In this document: in pieces, positions 55,310 through 64,000 of the stretch
How the letters are laid out: every line of letters starts with the position of its first letter
How positions within the stretch are numbered: position 1 is the stretch's first letter
DNA from: Dyadobacter chenwenxiniae
GTDB taxonomy: Bacteria; Bacteroidota; Bacteroidia; Cytophagales; Spirosomataceae
DNA length: 64,000 nucleotides
NCBI RefSeq assembly: GCF_022869785.1
Contig: NZ_CP094997.1
Location: forward strand, 5,575,001-5,639,000
Direction: 5' to 3'
The notes under the pieces: generated by a model
What the model was told of the DNA's origin: nothing
The model's input: the letters and a program-made list of their open reading frames with translations, nothing else
Databases searched by the model: none
Made by a program: the position numbers and the translations under genes

Positions 55310-55340
55310 AAGGCGTTGCTCACTGAGCAACGCCTTTTTT
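55310..55340 (+). terminator. gldJ terminator, convergent with comF
   Basis: AAGGCGTTGCTCA pairs with TGAGCAACGCCTT (about 55310-55336) followed by a T run at 55335-55340. The T run includes part of the comF stop codon. Confidence 0.88.
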
Positions 55341-56031
55341 AATGCTCGGCCAATGCAATGGTGAGAATGGTAAAGGATTCGCAACCCGCCAGTTTTAAGG
55401 TCTGTACGCATTCTTCCAAAGTCGCGCCTGTCGTCAGAACGTCATCCATAATGATTACGCTCTTGTGTTTAATATGCTCGTTTACTGCAAATACGCCTTT
55501 CACATTCTCCCGGCGTTCGATTTTGCTTTTACCCGTTTGCGTTGCCGTGTGTTTTATTCTTTCCAAAGTCGTTGCTGACCAGGGGATGCCGGTTGCGTTT
55601 GAAAAGCCTTCCGCCAGCAGATCGCTTTGGTTGTAACTTCTTAATTTCTTTTTCTTGGCATGTAGAGGCACACTGATGATCAATCCGGCTTCTGGCAGCA
55701 TTCCAGCCGCTATCATTTCCTGACCAAACATAAATCCCAACAGCAGCCCGACGTCTTTGTTTCCCTTATACTTCAATGCATGCAAGAGCCGCTGCACTTT
55801 TCCTTTTTTTGTAAAAAGCAGAAAGGAATGTGTCAGAGCTACTTCGGGAACATTCACAAACTTATAGCGAATGACATCCTGGTGCAGACCATTAAACTGG
55901 ATTCTGGGCAGCGAAATCATGCAGGATGTGCAGATTGTGGCTTCATTTCCAACGAGTGAACAGTCACAAGCTTCGCAGCATCTCGGGAAAATCAGATCGC
56001 TGAAATCACTTAAAAAATTTTTCAGATTCAT
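55339..56031 (-). CDS. comF: ComF-family phosphoribosyltransferase-like protein
   Basis: This protein of about 230 residues has an N-terminal zinc-finger-like pair (CCEACDC and CTSC) and a C-terminal PRPP-type motif VIIMDDVLTTGATLEE. It matches ComF-like proteins involved in DNA uptake in competent bacteria. ATG 56031 (MNLKNFLSDF) is chosen; a GTG extension to 56061 is possible. It diverges from pyrC with about 47 bases between starts. Confidence 0.88.
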   Translation of the reverse strand: MNLKNFLSDFSDLIFPRCCEACDCSLVGNEATICTSCMISLPRIQFNGLHQDVIRYKFVNVPEVALTHSFLLFTKKGKVQRLLHALKYKGNKDVGLLLGFMFGQEMIAAGMLPEAGLIISVPLHAKKKKLRSYNQSDLLAEGFSNATGIPWSATTLERIKHTATQTGKSKIERRENVKGVFAVNEHIKHKSVIIMDDVLTTGATLEECVQTLKLAGCESFTILTIALAEH

Positions 56032-56078
56032 TTTTACGGGTTTTGAATAACTTTGCATCACATCAAAATCTACCCCGA

Positions 56079-57440
56079 ATGACCACGCTGATCGTAAATG
56101 CGCAAGTAGTAAATGAGAATGAGATCAATGAGTTTGACGTCATAATTGAAAATGGTCACATTCATCGCATTGGAAAAGATTTACAGCATGTCGCAACGGA
56201 TCGGGTGATTGATGCAAAAGGGCAATATCTTATGCCGGGTGTGATTGATGACCAGGTGCATTTCCGCGAGCCGGGATTGACCTATAAGGCAAACATTTAC
56301 ACAGAATCCAAAGCAGCCGTTGCCGGGGGCGTAACGTCATTCATGGAAATGCCCAATACGGTTCCTAATGCGCTTACGCAGGAGCTTTTGGCAGATAAAT
56401 ACAAGATTGGCGCTGAGACTTCACTCGCCAATTATTCCTTCTTCATGGGCGCTTCCAATGATAATTATGAGGAAGTAATGAAGACCAATCCAGCGGAAGT
56501 TTGCGGGATCAAAATCTTTATGGGCTCGTCAACGGGTAATATGCTCGTAGATGCACCGGACGTGTTGGAAAAAATATTTTCAAATGCGCCCTGCATTATC
56601 GCCACGCACTGTGAAGATGAACCTACGGTTCGCCAGAGAATGGAGCATTTCAAAGAAAAATACGGAGAAAATGTGCCCTACAACATTCACGCATTGATCA
56701 GAAATGAAGAAGCATGTTTGAAATCGTCCACATTTGCAAGCGGACTTGCGCATAAGCATGGCACCAGATTGCACATTCTGCACATTTCAACGGGCGATGA
56801 AGTCGTGCTTTTCGAGCCGGGAATCAGGAAAAACGGACAGATTCTGCTGAGCGATGGCCAGCCAAAATTGGTGACCGCCGAAGCCTGCGTCCATCACTTG
56901 TGGTTTGACGCGGAGGATTATCACACATTGGGAAATAAAATTAAATGCAACCCGGCGATCAAAGCGCCGCATCATAAGGAAGCCATTTTACAAGCTGTGC
57001 TGGACAACCGCATTGATGTTATTGCAACAGACCACGCGCCGCACACCATTGAAGAAAAGGCGCAGGGTTACTGGCAGGCGCCTTCGGGCTTGCCTTTGGT
57101 GCAACACACATTAAATGTAATGTTGGAATTAAATAAAGCAGGTAAAATTTCGATCGAAAGAATTGTCGAAAAAATGAGCCACACGGTCGCCGACTTATTT
57201 CAAATCAGCAAACGGGGTTATATACGTGAGGGTTATTGGGCAGATTTGATATTAGTTGATACACATGCGCAAACCAACGTCGAGCCAGCTAATATTTATT
57301 CAAAATGCGGCTGGTCGCCATTTGAGGGGATGAATTTCCAATCCAGTGTCACGCACACATTTGTATCGGGAAACCTGGTTTATGAAAATGGGAAGTTCAA
57401 TGAAAAAGTGAAGGGGCAGCGATTACTTTTTAGTCGCTAA
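56079..57440 (+). CDS. pyrC: dihydroorotase
   Basis: This 453-residue amidohydrolase closes carbamoyl-aspartate to dihydroorotate in pyrimidine synthesis. GVIDDQVHFREPG holds the metal site at 54-66, with Gln59 where the first His of HxH is usual. CGIKIFMGSS supplies the carboxylated Lys, and ATHCEDE, HILHIST and IATDHAPHT the other ligands. The start is ATG 56079. Its 3' end overlaps the NUDIX gene by 18 bases. Confidence 0.9.
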   Translation: MTTLIVNAQVVNENEINEFDVIIENGHIHRIGKDLQHVATDRVIDAKGQYLMPGVIDDQVHFREPGLTYKANIYTESKAAVAGGVTSFMEMPNTVPNALTQELLADKYKIGAETSLANYSFFMGASNDNYEEVMKTNPAEVCGIKIFMGSSTGNMLVDAPDVLEKIFSNAPCIIATHCEDEPTVRQRMEHFKEKYGENVPYNIHALIRNEEACLKSSTFASGLAHKHGTRLHILHISTGDEVVLFEPGIRKNGQILLSDGQPKLVTAEACVHHLWFDAEDYHTLGNKIKCNPAIKAPHHKEAILQAVLDNRIDVIATDHAPHTIEEKAQGYWQAPSGLPLVQHTLNVMLELNKAGKISIERIVEKMSHTVADLFQISKRGYIREGYWADLILVDTHAQTNVEPANIYSKCGWSPFEGMNFQSSVTHTFVSGNLVYENGKFNEKVKGQRLLFSR

Positions 57441-57848
57441 ATATTGATAATAATTCTCAATTACATTCAGGTCAGCCTCGGTCCAGTCCAAAGTCGGCAA
57501 CTGGCCAGGCGTAAGCCATAGGATCTGCTCGTGTTCGGATAAGGTAATGTTGAGTGTTTTAAGCTTGCAAATGAAGGGAACGAGGATAATTTCGCGCCAG
57601 CCCTGATCTTTTGAAGTTTCGGGCAATCTGTTCAGAATTTCTATTTCAACGTCAAGTTCTTCTTTTATTTCGCGGGCCAGTGCTTCTTCATCTGTCTCGC
57701 CTTTTTCGAGCTTACCGCCGGGGAATTCCCATTGCAAAGGGAAAGATAATGCAGCGCTACGTTGTCCAGCCAGTACTTTTCCGTTATGTTCAATCACAGC
57801 ACAGGGCACTCTCACAACCAATTTTTCGGAAACCAGTACTTCATTCAT
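57423..57848 (-). CDS. NUDIX hydrolase, MutT-like
   Basis: This 141-residue protein has a complete Nudix box (GGKLEKGETDEEALAREIKE at about 44-63). The MutT type cleans oxidised dGTP. It is short and cytosolic, starting just downstream of ruvB. Its 3' end overlaps pyrC by 18 bases on the opposite strand. Confidence 0.9.
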   Translation of the reverse strand: MNEVLVSEKLVVRVPCAVIEHNGKVLAGQRSAALSFPLQWEFPGGKLEKGETDEEALAREIKEELDVEIEILNRLPETSKDQGWREIILVPFICKLKTLNITLSEHEQILWLTPGQLPTLDWTEADLNVIENYYQYLATKK

Positions 57849-57931
57849 AGAGGCGGTCAGTAATTTACCGCAAAATTACAACTTCTAATGTTAATACGCG
57901 ATTAATTCTTAAAACTTCGAGGAGTATAATC

Positions 57932-58957
57932 CTAAAAAAGTTCTCCTGAGCGATACGTGGGTAGAATCCCTAAGTGCTTGTAAGCCTTTTCGGTAACCTC
58001 CCGACCGCGCGAGGTGCGCTTCATATATCCTTCCTTAATCAGGAAGGGCTCGTAAACTTCTTCGATCGTCTCTGCTTCTTCGCCACAAGCCGTCGCTATG
58101 GTCGAAAGTCCCACTGGTCCGCCTTTGAATTTCTGAATGATTGTTGACAATATACGATTGTCCATTTCATCGAGTCCGTTCTGATCCACATCCAATGCAA
58201 GCAATGCGATTTCAGCGATTTCGACAGTTACTTTTCCATTGCCCTTCACTTGTGCAAAATCACGCGTCCGGCGCAAGAGATTGTTTGCGATACGCGGTGT
58301 TCCACGGCTACGGCGGGCGATTTCAAATGCTGCGTCTTCTTCCAGAGGCGTCCCCAAAATCGCTGCCGAGCGTTTTAGAATGGTTGATAATAACTGCGCA
58401 TCATAATATTCCAGACGTGCATTGATGCCGAATCTCGCCCGCAAAGGCGACGTCAGCATTCCTGCGCGCGTTGTTGCGCCGATTAATGTAAATGGATTTA
58501 ATCCTATTTGAATACTGCGGGCATTAGGGCCGCTGTCCAGCATAATGTCGATTTTGTAATCCTCCATTGCGGAGTAGAGATATTCTTCAACAATGGGATT
58601 CAGCCGGTGGATTTCGTCGATGAACAAAACGTCATGTTCCTGCAAGTTGGTCAGCAAGCCGGCCAGATCGCTCGGCTTGTCCAGAACAGGGCCGGAAGTG
58701 ATCTTGATTCCTGCTCCTAATTCATTGGCCACAATGTTGGATAATGTTGTTTTTCCTAAACCCGGAGGGCCGTGCAACAAGACGTGGTCCAGCGCATCAC
58801 CGCGTTGACGGGCAGCCTGAACGAAGATTTTAAGGTTTTCCAGAATCTTTTCCTGACCCGTGAAATCCTCAAAAGTGAGCGGACGCAGGGCCCGCTCGAT
58901 TTCTTTTTCTGTATTGGAAAGATTTTCTTTATCTCCGGACAAATAATCCTGACGCAT
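57932..58957 (-). CDS. ruvB: Holliday junction branch migration helicase RuvB
   Basis: This 341-residue AAA+ motor has GPPGLGKTT (63-71, Walker A), LFIDEIHRL (111-119, Walker B) and GATTRAGMLTSPLRARFG (sensor I/arginine-finger region). It drives branch migration with RuvA. It starts about 60 bases before the giant type IX gene on the same strand. Length is normal. Confidence 0.96.
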   Translation of the reverse strand: MRQDYLSGDKENLSNTEKEIERALRPLTFEDFTGQEKILENLKIFVQAARQRGDALDHVLLHGPPGLGKTTLSNIVANELGAGIKITSGPVLDKPSDLAGLLTNLQEHDVLFIDEIHRLNPIVEEYLYSAMEDYKIDIMLDSGPNARSIQIGLNPFTLIGATTRAGMLTSPLRARFGINARLEYYDAQLLSTILKRSAAILGTPLEEDAAFEIARRSRGTPRIANNLLRRTRDFAQVKGNGKVTVEIAEIALLALDVDQNGLDEMDNRILSTIIQKFKGGPVGLSTIATACGEEAETIEEVYEPFLIKEGYMKRTSRGREVTEKAYKHLGILPTYRSGELF

Positions 58958-59014
58958 AATGATTGGCTAAATAAACTTAATCAAAAATACTCGTTTTAAT
59001 CTGCAAAAAGAAGC

Positions 59015-61885
59015 TTACCGGATGATCATAACCGAACCGCGCTTCACTGTCGGGGCACGTTCGGGGTAGTAAAGGGCCTCGTAAGAGATTACGTAGGGAT
59101 AAGCTCCGGGCTGGACTTTCTGCCCTTTATATGTTCCATTCCAACGGTCCTCAATGTTCGTGGAAGCATAAATTACTTCACCCCAGCGGTTGTAGATCCG
59201 GATTGAGAAATTAGTATAATAGGCTCCGAAAATGTCCAGCTGCTCATTGTGACCTTCGCCGTCGGGCGTAAATGCATCCGGAATGAAGAACCGCGGCTCA
59301 CACCGGTCGACCACTTCGGTCGTTTGCTGCGCCACGCAACCCTCTTTATTAATAGCGATCACCGTGTAAGTTCCTTCCGTGCCAACCGTCACGGTCCGCG
59401 TCGTGTCGCCGGAATGCGGCCATTCGTACGATTGGACGCCTTGTCCGTTAGCGTCCAGGATAACGGATTGTCCGTCGGGGATGCATATCGCATATTCAGG
59501 CAATAGATTCAAAATCGGTGAAGGCCGCTCGCCCACTTGAATTGTATCTGAATTGTAGCAGTCATTGCGGTCTTTCACGATCACAAAATAAGATCCTGGC
59601 TGGCCTACTGTAATGTCTCTTGTGTCTTCGCCAGTGCTCCAATCGAACTCAATCCATCGGTCGCTTTGAACGGTTAAAACGATTGAACTGTCACGGCACA
59701 GTGTTGTGTCCGGCCCGATTGAGAATGCGGGTGGACGGCGTAATGTAATTTCAATGGTGTCGGCAGAGAAACATTCGCCTTGTGGGCCATTGAATGCAAC
59801 AGCAATATAGCGTCCAGTGGCTGTCGCATTGTAAGTTTTCTGACGACCCACGACCCTTCCACGGTGAATCCATGCATAAACCTCAGCCTGAACCCCCATA
59901 TCCAAAGGAACAAAAGCACCGCAAGTGTCCTTGTCGGCTCCTAGATTGATCGGAGGAGGCGTTTCAAAAATTACAACTTCGTTAATAATAATTGTGTCTT
60001 TGCATTTATTGGTTGCGCGCATACGAACCATATATGTTCCCGGTTGCGTATACGTGTAAGTGGCTTTTTGCTCTTTGGATGGCGCTGTAAAGCTACCGTC
60101 TCCCAAGAAATCCCATTGATAAGTGTCCTCAATCGGGTCGCAAATCGGGCTGGCTTCAAATGTTGTAGGTTCATTGGTACAAAAACCACTTGCCTCAAAA
60201 CCAGGGCCGGATGACTCCTGTGTGAAATCCTGAACCATATTAGGCAAACCTAACTCACTTTTCTTACCCCCCAGATTCACACCATCACGCTCATACTCAA
60301 CTCCCGTAAGCGAATTTCCTTCCGGCTCGCCTATGACGGCCAGATATTCGCTGCCTTCAATGGCCATATAAATCCTTCCATCGGGACCAAATTGCAATGC
60401 CCCGAATTTTCGATTAGCAGAACTGTCAATGGTTATGGCCGTTTCCGTCAGCAAACTATCGGGTAATGTGAGATCGTATTGCTTTAAATAGGAACTGGTG
60501 CCGTTTTCCCCCGAAAATGAAATGTACATTTTTTCCCCGCTGGGTGAAAATTCAATTCCATAAGCTGTGGGCGGCGCGGCTCCCAGATCCACGGTTTTAT
60601 CATAGGTTAATGTGCCGGTTGAATCATTGAAACTGAATAATTCAACGTAATTTTTGGGAGGTCCGGGGATGATAACAGCTAGTCTGCGCTGACCGGTGGC
60701 ACTATCGGGTGACGAAAATTTCATATAACCTTCGGCTTTTCCTAAGCTGTCATGCTTCATTCCCAGTTCAGGAGCACTTGATTCTACTAATCCACCCGTT
60801 GTAGCATGGAAAATGCGGAATTTGTTGGTTCCGTAGTCGTGAGAAATAACCCAGTAAGTGCTGTCGCGGTCATTACGTGCCGACACTATACGTTCGGTCG
60901 TGGGCTGTTGTAATGTTGTGTTTGTTTCAATGATCGCACCCAGGCCATTATTCCTGCGCATATCCACGACGCTTACGGTTAACAGTTTTTCACCATTGAT
61001 ATCTGAGGTCGTAAACACATTGAACAAATATTCACAGCCCTTGCAAGTGGGCTGCGGCACAATGAGAACGGATTGGGTGGAATTCGGGCTTCCTTTCAGC
61101 GGAGCGCAATTCCCCGGCTGAAAACAGGGCATGACGTCCCCATTCTTGTTCCAGACCGTTATACCATCGGAATAGAAGAGGAGCTGACCTTTGGAATTGG
61201 CTATGGATGAGGTTCCTTCCGGTGTATTTAATTTACCATCGGTGATGGGCGTGGGCGGATTATTGGAGAAATCAAGACCTGCATTTCCCCCAAAATACCA
61301 TTTCGCTCCTTCCTGATTGGCCGGTTCCATACAAATTTTCACATTGATCCGGTCCTGGATTTTACAGCCATTGGGCAGAATCACTTCCACAGAATAACAG
61401 CCTGAACTATCGACATTCAACGTCTGTGTCGTGTCGCCTTTCGGATACCAGACATATTTTGCCCCGTCCGGAGCGCCATTCGGATAAGGATCGAGAATTA
61501 ATGTATCTCCGGGGCAAATCGTTGTGTCCGTTTTCCATTGCTGAAAAGCAGGAGGCAATTCACCGATTTGGACAACCTTATTAACGGTTTGTTGAGTCCC
61601 GCCTCTCAATGTTCTGACCAGTGTAACTGTGTAAGAGCCAGGCGCCATGTAAGAATGTTGGGCAATGCGTCGTGTGTCCGTTGCGGCACCTTCTCCAAAA
61701 CTCCATTGCCACGCAATGGCCGTGCTGAGCGTATCCCTGAATGTAGTCGAGTCGGCTTCGCAATCAGGATTCTGCATACATTGACCTTCCACCACAAAAT
61801 CCTGCGCATTCGCGCACATTGTGGCAAGCAGTATCAGAATGAATGAATAAAAAATTTGTTGATACTTATTATAAAATCGCCCCAT
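59015..61885 (-). CDS. type IX-secreted PKD-domain protein with type B sorting domain
   Basis: This 956-residue protein has a signal peptide (to about residue 27, ending NAQ). A PKD-like domain follows at about 37-107, with QWSFGEG. A beta-propeller-like region lies at about 195-545 and two further PKD/Ig-like parts up to about 840. The last ~90 residues (FFIPDAFTPDGEGHNEQ and YNRWGEVIYAS) are the gliding-motility C-terminal sorting domain of the type IX system. Such proteins are exported to the surface; the function is often adhesive. It is divergent from porP. Confidence 0.9.
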   Translation of the reverse strand: MGRFYNKYQQIFYSFILILLATMCANAQDFVVEGQCMQNPDCEADSTTFRDTLSTAIAWQWSFGEGAATDTRRIAQHSYMAPGSYTVTLVRTLRGGTQQTVNKVVQIGELPPAFQQWKTDTTICPGDTLILDPYPNGAPDGAKYVWYPKGDTTQTLNVDSSGCYSVEVILPNGCKIQDRINVKICMEPANQEGAKWYFGGNAGLDFSNNPPTPITDGKLNTPEGTSSIANSKGQLLFYSDGITVWNKNGDVMPCFQPGNCAPLKGSPNSTQSVLIVPQPTCKGCEYLFNVFTTSDINGEKLLTVSVVDMRRNNGLGAIIETNTTLQQPTTERIVSARNDRDSTYWVISHDYGTNKFRIFHATTGGLVESSAPELGMKHDSLGKAEGYMKFSSPDSATGQRRLAVIIPGPPKNYVELFSFNDSTGTLTYDKTVDLGAAPPTAYGIEFSPSGEKMYISFSGENGTSSYLKQYDLTLPDSLLTETAITIDSSANRKFGALQFGPDGRIYMAIEGSEYLAVIGEPEGNSLTGVEYERDGVNLGGKKSELGLPNMVQDFTQESSGPGFEASGFCTNEPTTFEASPICDPIEDTYQWDFLGDGSFTAPSKEQKATYTYTQPGTYMVRMRATNKCKDTIIINEVVIFETPPPINLGADKDTCGAFVPLDMGVQAEVYAWIHRGRVVGRQKTYNATATGRYIAVAFNGPQGECFSADTIEITLRRPPAFSIGPDTTLCRDSSIVLTVQSDRWIEFDWSTGEDTRDITVGQPGSYFVIVKDRNDCYNSDTIQVGERPSPILNLLPEYAICIPDGQSVILDANGQGVQSYEWPHSGDTTRTVTVGTEGTYTVIAINKEGCVAQQTTEVVDRCEPRFFIPDAFTPDGEGHNEQLDIFGAYYTNFSIRIYNRWGEVIYASTNIEDRWNGTYKGQKVQPGAYPYVISYEALYYPERAPTVKRGSVMIIR

Positions 61886-62022
61886 GTTTCGTTACTTGTT
61901 CAAACACCCCCACGCACCACACTTAATATTCGGATTACCTGACAATACTAACGAAAATAAAATGTTAAAATTTTGTGCGGTAATGTCGTAAAAAGCACTC
62001 TAATTTGAATATTAATACGCAA

Positions 62023-62051
62023 TTTGATGATATTTTGTGAATTTAATTTTG
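62023..62051 (+). promoter_or_regulatory. candidate porP promoter
   Basis: TTTG at 62023-62026 and TAATTTTG at 62044-62051 have exactly the 17-base spacing of the Bacteroidota promoter pattern. It is 60 bases before the porP start. Another TTTG lies near. Confidence 0.5.
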
Positions 62052-62110
62052 TATTTTTTTCGAGCTTGTTTTCCTGCCGCTGATACAAATTGCGGCAATA
62101 AGAAATATAT

Positions 62111-63142
62111 ATGACAAAGCGTTTACTTCTCCTTTTTGTACTGACACTGCTTTGCCTGAAAGGTTGGAGCCAGGATCCGCAGTTTTCTCAATTTTATGCG
62201 AATCCGTTATATCTGAACCCTGCTTTGGCCGGTGGTGCGCTCGCGCCACGTGCGACGATTAATTACAGGAACCAATGGCCATCATTATCAGCAAACTTTG
62301 TAACGACTTCCATTGGTGCAGACGTTTTTTTACCCAATTATAATAGCGGACTTGGGGTGCTCGTGACGATGGACAGCCAGGGTTTGGGTAACCTTAAATC
62401 AACAGACATCGCACTTCAATATTCTTACCAAATCCAGTTGAATGATGTTACTTCACTCCGTTTGGGAATCCAGGGCGGATTTGTTTCGCGGAAGCTGGAT
62501 TATTTTGGACTAACATTCGGCGACCAATATAATAATGGCGGACTTACGGGACAGCCTTCGGGAGATCCGTTTGCACAAGGCGGGCCGAATGTGAATTATG
62601 CCGACTTCGGTTCGGGATTAATGCTTTATTCGGATTGGTATTGGGCCGGACTCTCGGCGCATCATTTGAATCGCCCTAATCAGGCTTTTTCATCCGTTTC
62701 GGAAGCAAGATTGCCCGTCAAGACCAGTTTTCAGGCGGGTTTAAGAATTCCTTTTGCTGGTTATACATTCCTTGGTGATGAAATTGACAAGGAAAAGACG
62801 ATCTCGCCTGCCATTATGTATAAAAAACAAGGCAAATACGATCAGTTCGATGCGGGGTTATATGCAACTATCGAACCATTGGTTTTGGGCGCTTGGTACA
62901 GAGGCATTCCATTCAAAAAATACGAACAGAACATTAACAACCACGAATCGCTCGTATTCCTTGCCGGTTATCGCCAGGACAAGTTTTCAATCGGTTACAG
63001 CTACGACCTTACCATTTCTACATTAGGTGCCAGCAGCGGCGGTGCGCATGAAATATCGCTTTCCTACGTTTTTGATCCGATCGAATCCAAACCGAGACGG
63101 AGCAAGAGCAGCAAAAAGCAGCTCTCCTGTCCCAAATTCTAG
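62111..63142 (+). CDS. PorP/SprF-type type IX secretion outer-membrane protein
   Basis: This 343-residue protein has a signal peptide and the PorP/SprF signature QDPQFSQFYANPLYLNPALAG. An outer-membrane beta-barrel follows, with Gly/Asn-rich turns. Such proteins anchor or help export type B sorting-domain substrates, often encoded beside them, as here with the divergent 956-residue gene. The C-terminus is lysine/serine-rich (RRSKSSKKQ). Confidence 0.92.
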   Translation: MTKRLLLLFVLTLLCLKGWSQDPQFSQFYANPLYLNPALAGGALAPRATINYRNQWPSLSANFVTTSIGADVFLPNYNSGLGVLVTMDSQGLGNLKSTDIALQYSYQIQLNDVTSLRLGIQGGFVSRKLDYFGLTFGDQYNNGGLTGQPSGDPFAQGGPNVNYADFGSGLMLYSDWYWAGLSAHHLNRPNQAFSSVSEARLPVKTSFQAGLRIPFAGYTFLGDEIDKEKTISPAIMYKKQGKYDQFDAGLYATIEPLVLGAWYRGIPFKKYEQNINNHESLVFLAGYRQDKFSIGYSYDLTISTLGASSGGAHEISLSYVFDPIESKPRRSKSSKKQLSCPKF

Positions 63143-63242
63143 TTTTCAAGAAACATAAATCTTATCGGGTATTTAGGGTAGAGCAAAAGAACCGCTGTCT
63201 TTTTCTTTTACAACAATCACCTATTTTAATATTTAAAGTTTC

Positions 63243-64000
63243 ATGAGTCAACGCTTCAAGATCCAGACTTTACTTCTGCTATTCCTAACAGTGGCCTTTG
63301 CCGCGGTTGCAGCTCCCCCGAAGAGAGAATTTTACGAAATTAAAATCTACCAAGTGAAAACGGCTGATCAGGCAACGAGGGTAGAGAATTATTTAAAAGA
63401 CGCCTACATTCCGGCCATGCACCGCGCAGGAATCAAGAATGTGGGGGTTTTTAAACCCGTGGCTTCCGATACAGCAGCAGCCGGCAAATTAATCTACGTT
63501 TTCACGCCTTTGAAATCATTGGAACAATTGCTCGACATGCCAAAAACGCTTGCGAAAGATGCAGCTTACGCTTCTGCGGGTAAAGATTACATTGATGCAG
63601 AATACAAAAATGCTCCTTATGCTCGCTACGAAACGATTGTTTTACAAGCATTTACAGGCATGCCGATGCACAAAAAGCCAGCATTAACCGGACCAAAATC
63701 GGAACGTGTCTATGAATTGCGCAGCTACGAAGGCCACACAGAAAAGATCTATCAAAACAAAGTGAAAATGTTCAATGATGGCGGCGAAGTTCCTCTTTTC
63801 GAGCGACTTGGCTTCAACGCGGTTTTTTACGCAGAAGTAATTGCCGGTAGTCACCAGCCGAATTTAATGTACATGACTACTTTTGAAAACAAAGCGTCCC
63901 GCGACGAACATTGGAAAGCATTCAGTGCAGATGCAGAATGGAATAAATTGAAAGTAAATCCTGAGTATCAGAACAATGTATCGAAAAACACAAGTTTTTT
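63243..64000 (+). CDS. NIPSNAP-domain secreted protein (3' end cut off)
   Basis: The start ATG is at 63243, and the frame is open to the window edge with at least 252 residues. A signal peptide (RFKIQTLLLLFLTVAFA) precedes the NIPSNAP domain (EFYEIKIYQVKTADQ and VYELRSYEGHTEK). The family is of unknown biochemical function. The rest lies outside the window. Its distance to porP is about 100 bases. Confidence 0.85.
   Translation, partial: MSQRFKIQTLLLLFLTVAFAAVAAPPKREFYEIKIYQVKTADQATRVENYLKDAYIPAMHRAGIKNVGVFKPVASDTAAAGKLIYVFTPLKSLEQLLDMPKTLAKDAAYASAGKDYIDAEYKNAPYARYETIVLQAFTGMPMHKKPALTGPKSERVYELRSYEGHTEKIYQNKVKMFNDGGEVPLFERLGFNAVFYAEVIAGSHQPNLMYMTTFENKASRDEHWKAFSADAEWNKLKVNPEYQNNVSKNTSF

Overview
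The window looks like part of the chromosome of a Bacteroidota bacterium of the order Cytophagales. From gene content I would guess a Dyadobacter-like organism. The grounds are the gliding genes gldG and gldJ, a type IX secretion sorting domain next to a PorP/SprF protein, a eukaryote-type (GT3) glycogen synthase, TAnnTTTG-type promoter elements and few Shine-Dalgarno sequences. The genus is inferred from memory of gene content. The 23S fragment was not compared with any database.

Layout. 1-1.3 kb: the 3' end of a 23S-5S rRNA operon, a broken second 5S-like fragment and a tRNA-Leu(CAG). 1.4-15.2 kb: housekeeping and envelope genes, mostly on the minus strand (MBL-fold RNase, hpt, M20 dipeptidase, plsY, a 1560-residue secreted protein of unknown function, prmA, glycogen synthase), with a TPR lipoprotein-like gene and a VapBC-like module on the plus strand. 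15.5-27.6 kb: GHL10 glycosidase-like protein, a frameshifted solitary nuoD, asd, 5-formyl-THF cyclo-ligase, icd, an Omp85-type barrel, a RelE toxin/antitoxin pair, an RtcB-family RNA ligase, an aminotransferase and a ferredoxin-type reductase. 27.6-35.2 kb: a BlaR1/BlaI-type pair with three clear operators, dnaN, gldG, a PhyH dioxygenase and a DUF1080 gene with an in-frame stop. 35.3-40.5 kb: two tiny coupled genes, rnr, an exonuclease, lipB and yraN. 40.6-49.4 kb: HigBA, then a sugar-oxidation-like cluster (sugar isomerase, two cytochrome-c-like proteins, AraC regulator, PhyH enzyme, L-rhamnose mutarotase) and an orphan barstar. 49.4-64 kb: pnuC, a repeat-rich intergenic region, mfd, gldJ, comF, pyrC, NUDIX, ruvB, a giant type IX secreted protein, porP/sprF and a NIPSNAP gene cut by the window end.

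Four genes carry five reading-frame lesions: nuoD, the M56/BlaR1-like sensor (two), the DUF1080 gene and the sugar isomerase. All other genes look intact, so these are either real decay or local sequencing error, and they deserve the first check. The most informative regulatory signal is the set of three TACGA-N6-TCGTA dyads upstream of blaI. The most unusual non-coding DNA is the broken 5S fragment with its GC-rich insert and the hairpin repeat cluster upstream of mfd. I found no clear new defence or secretion system. The least described items are the small gene pair at 35354-35742, the M56 sensor with a coiled-coil and proline-rich tail, and the 1560-residue secreted protein.
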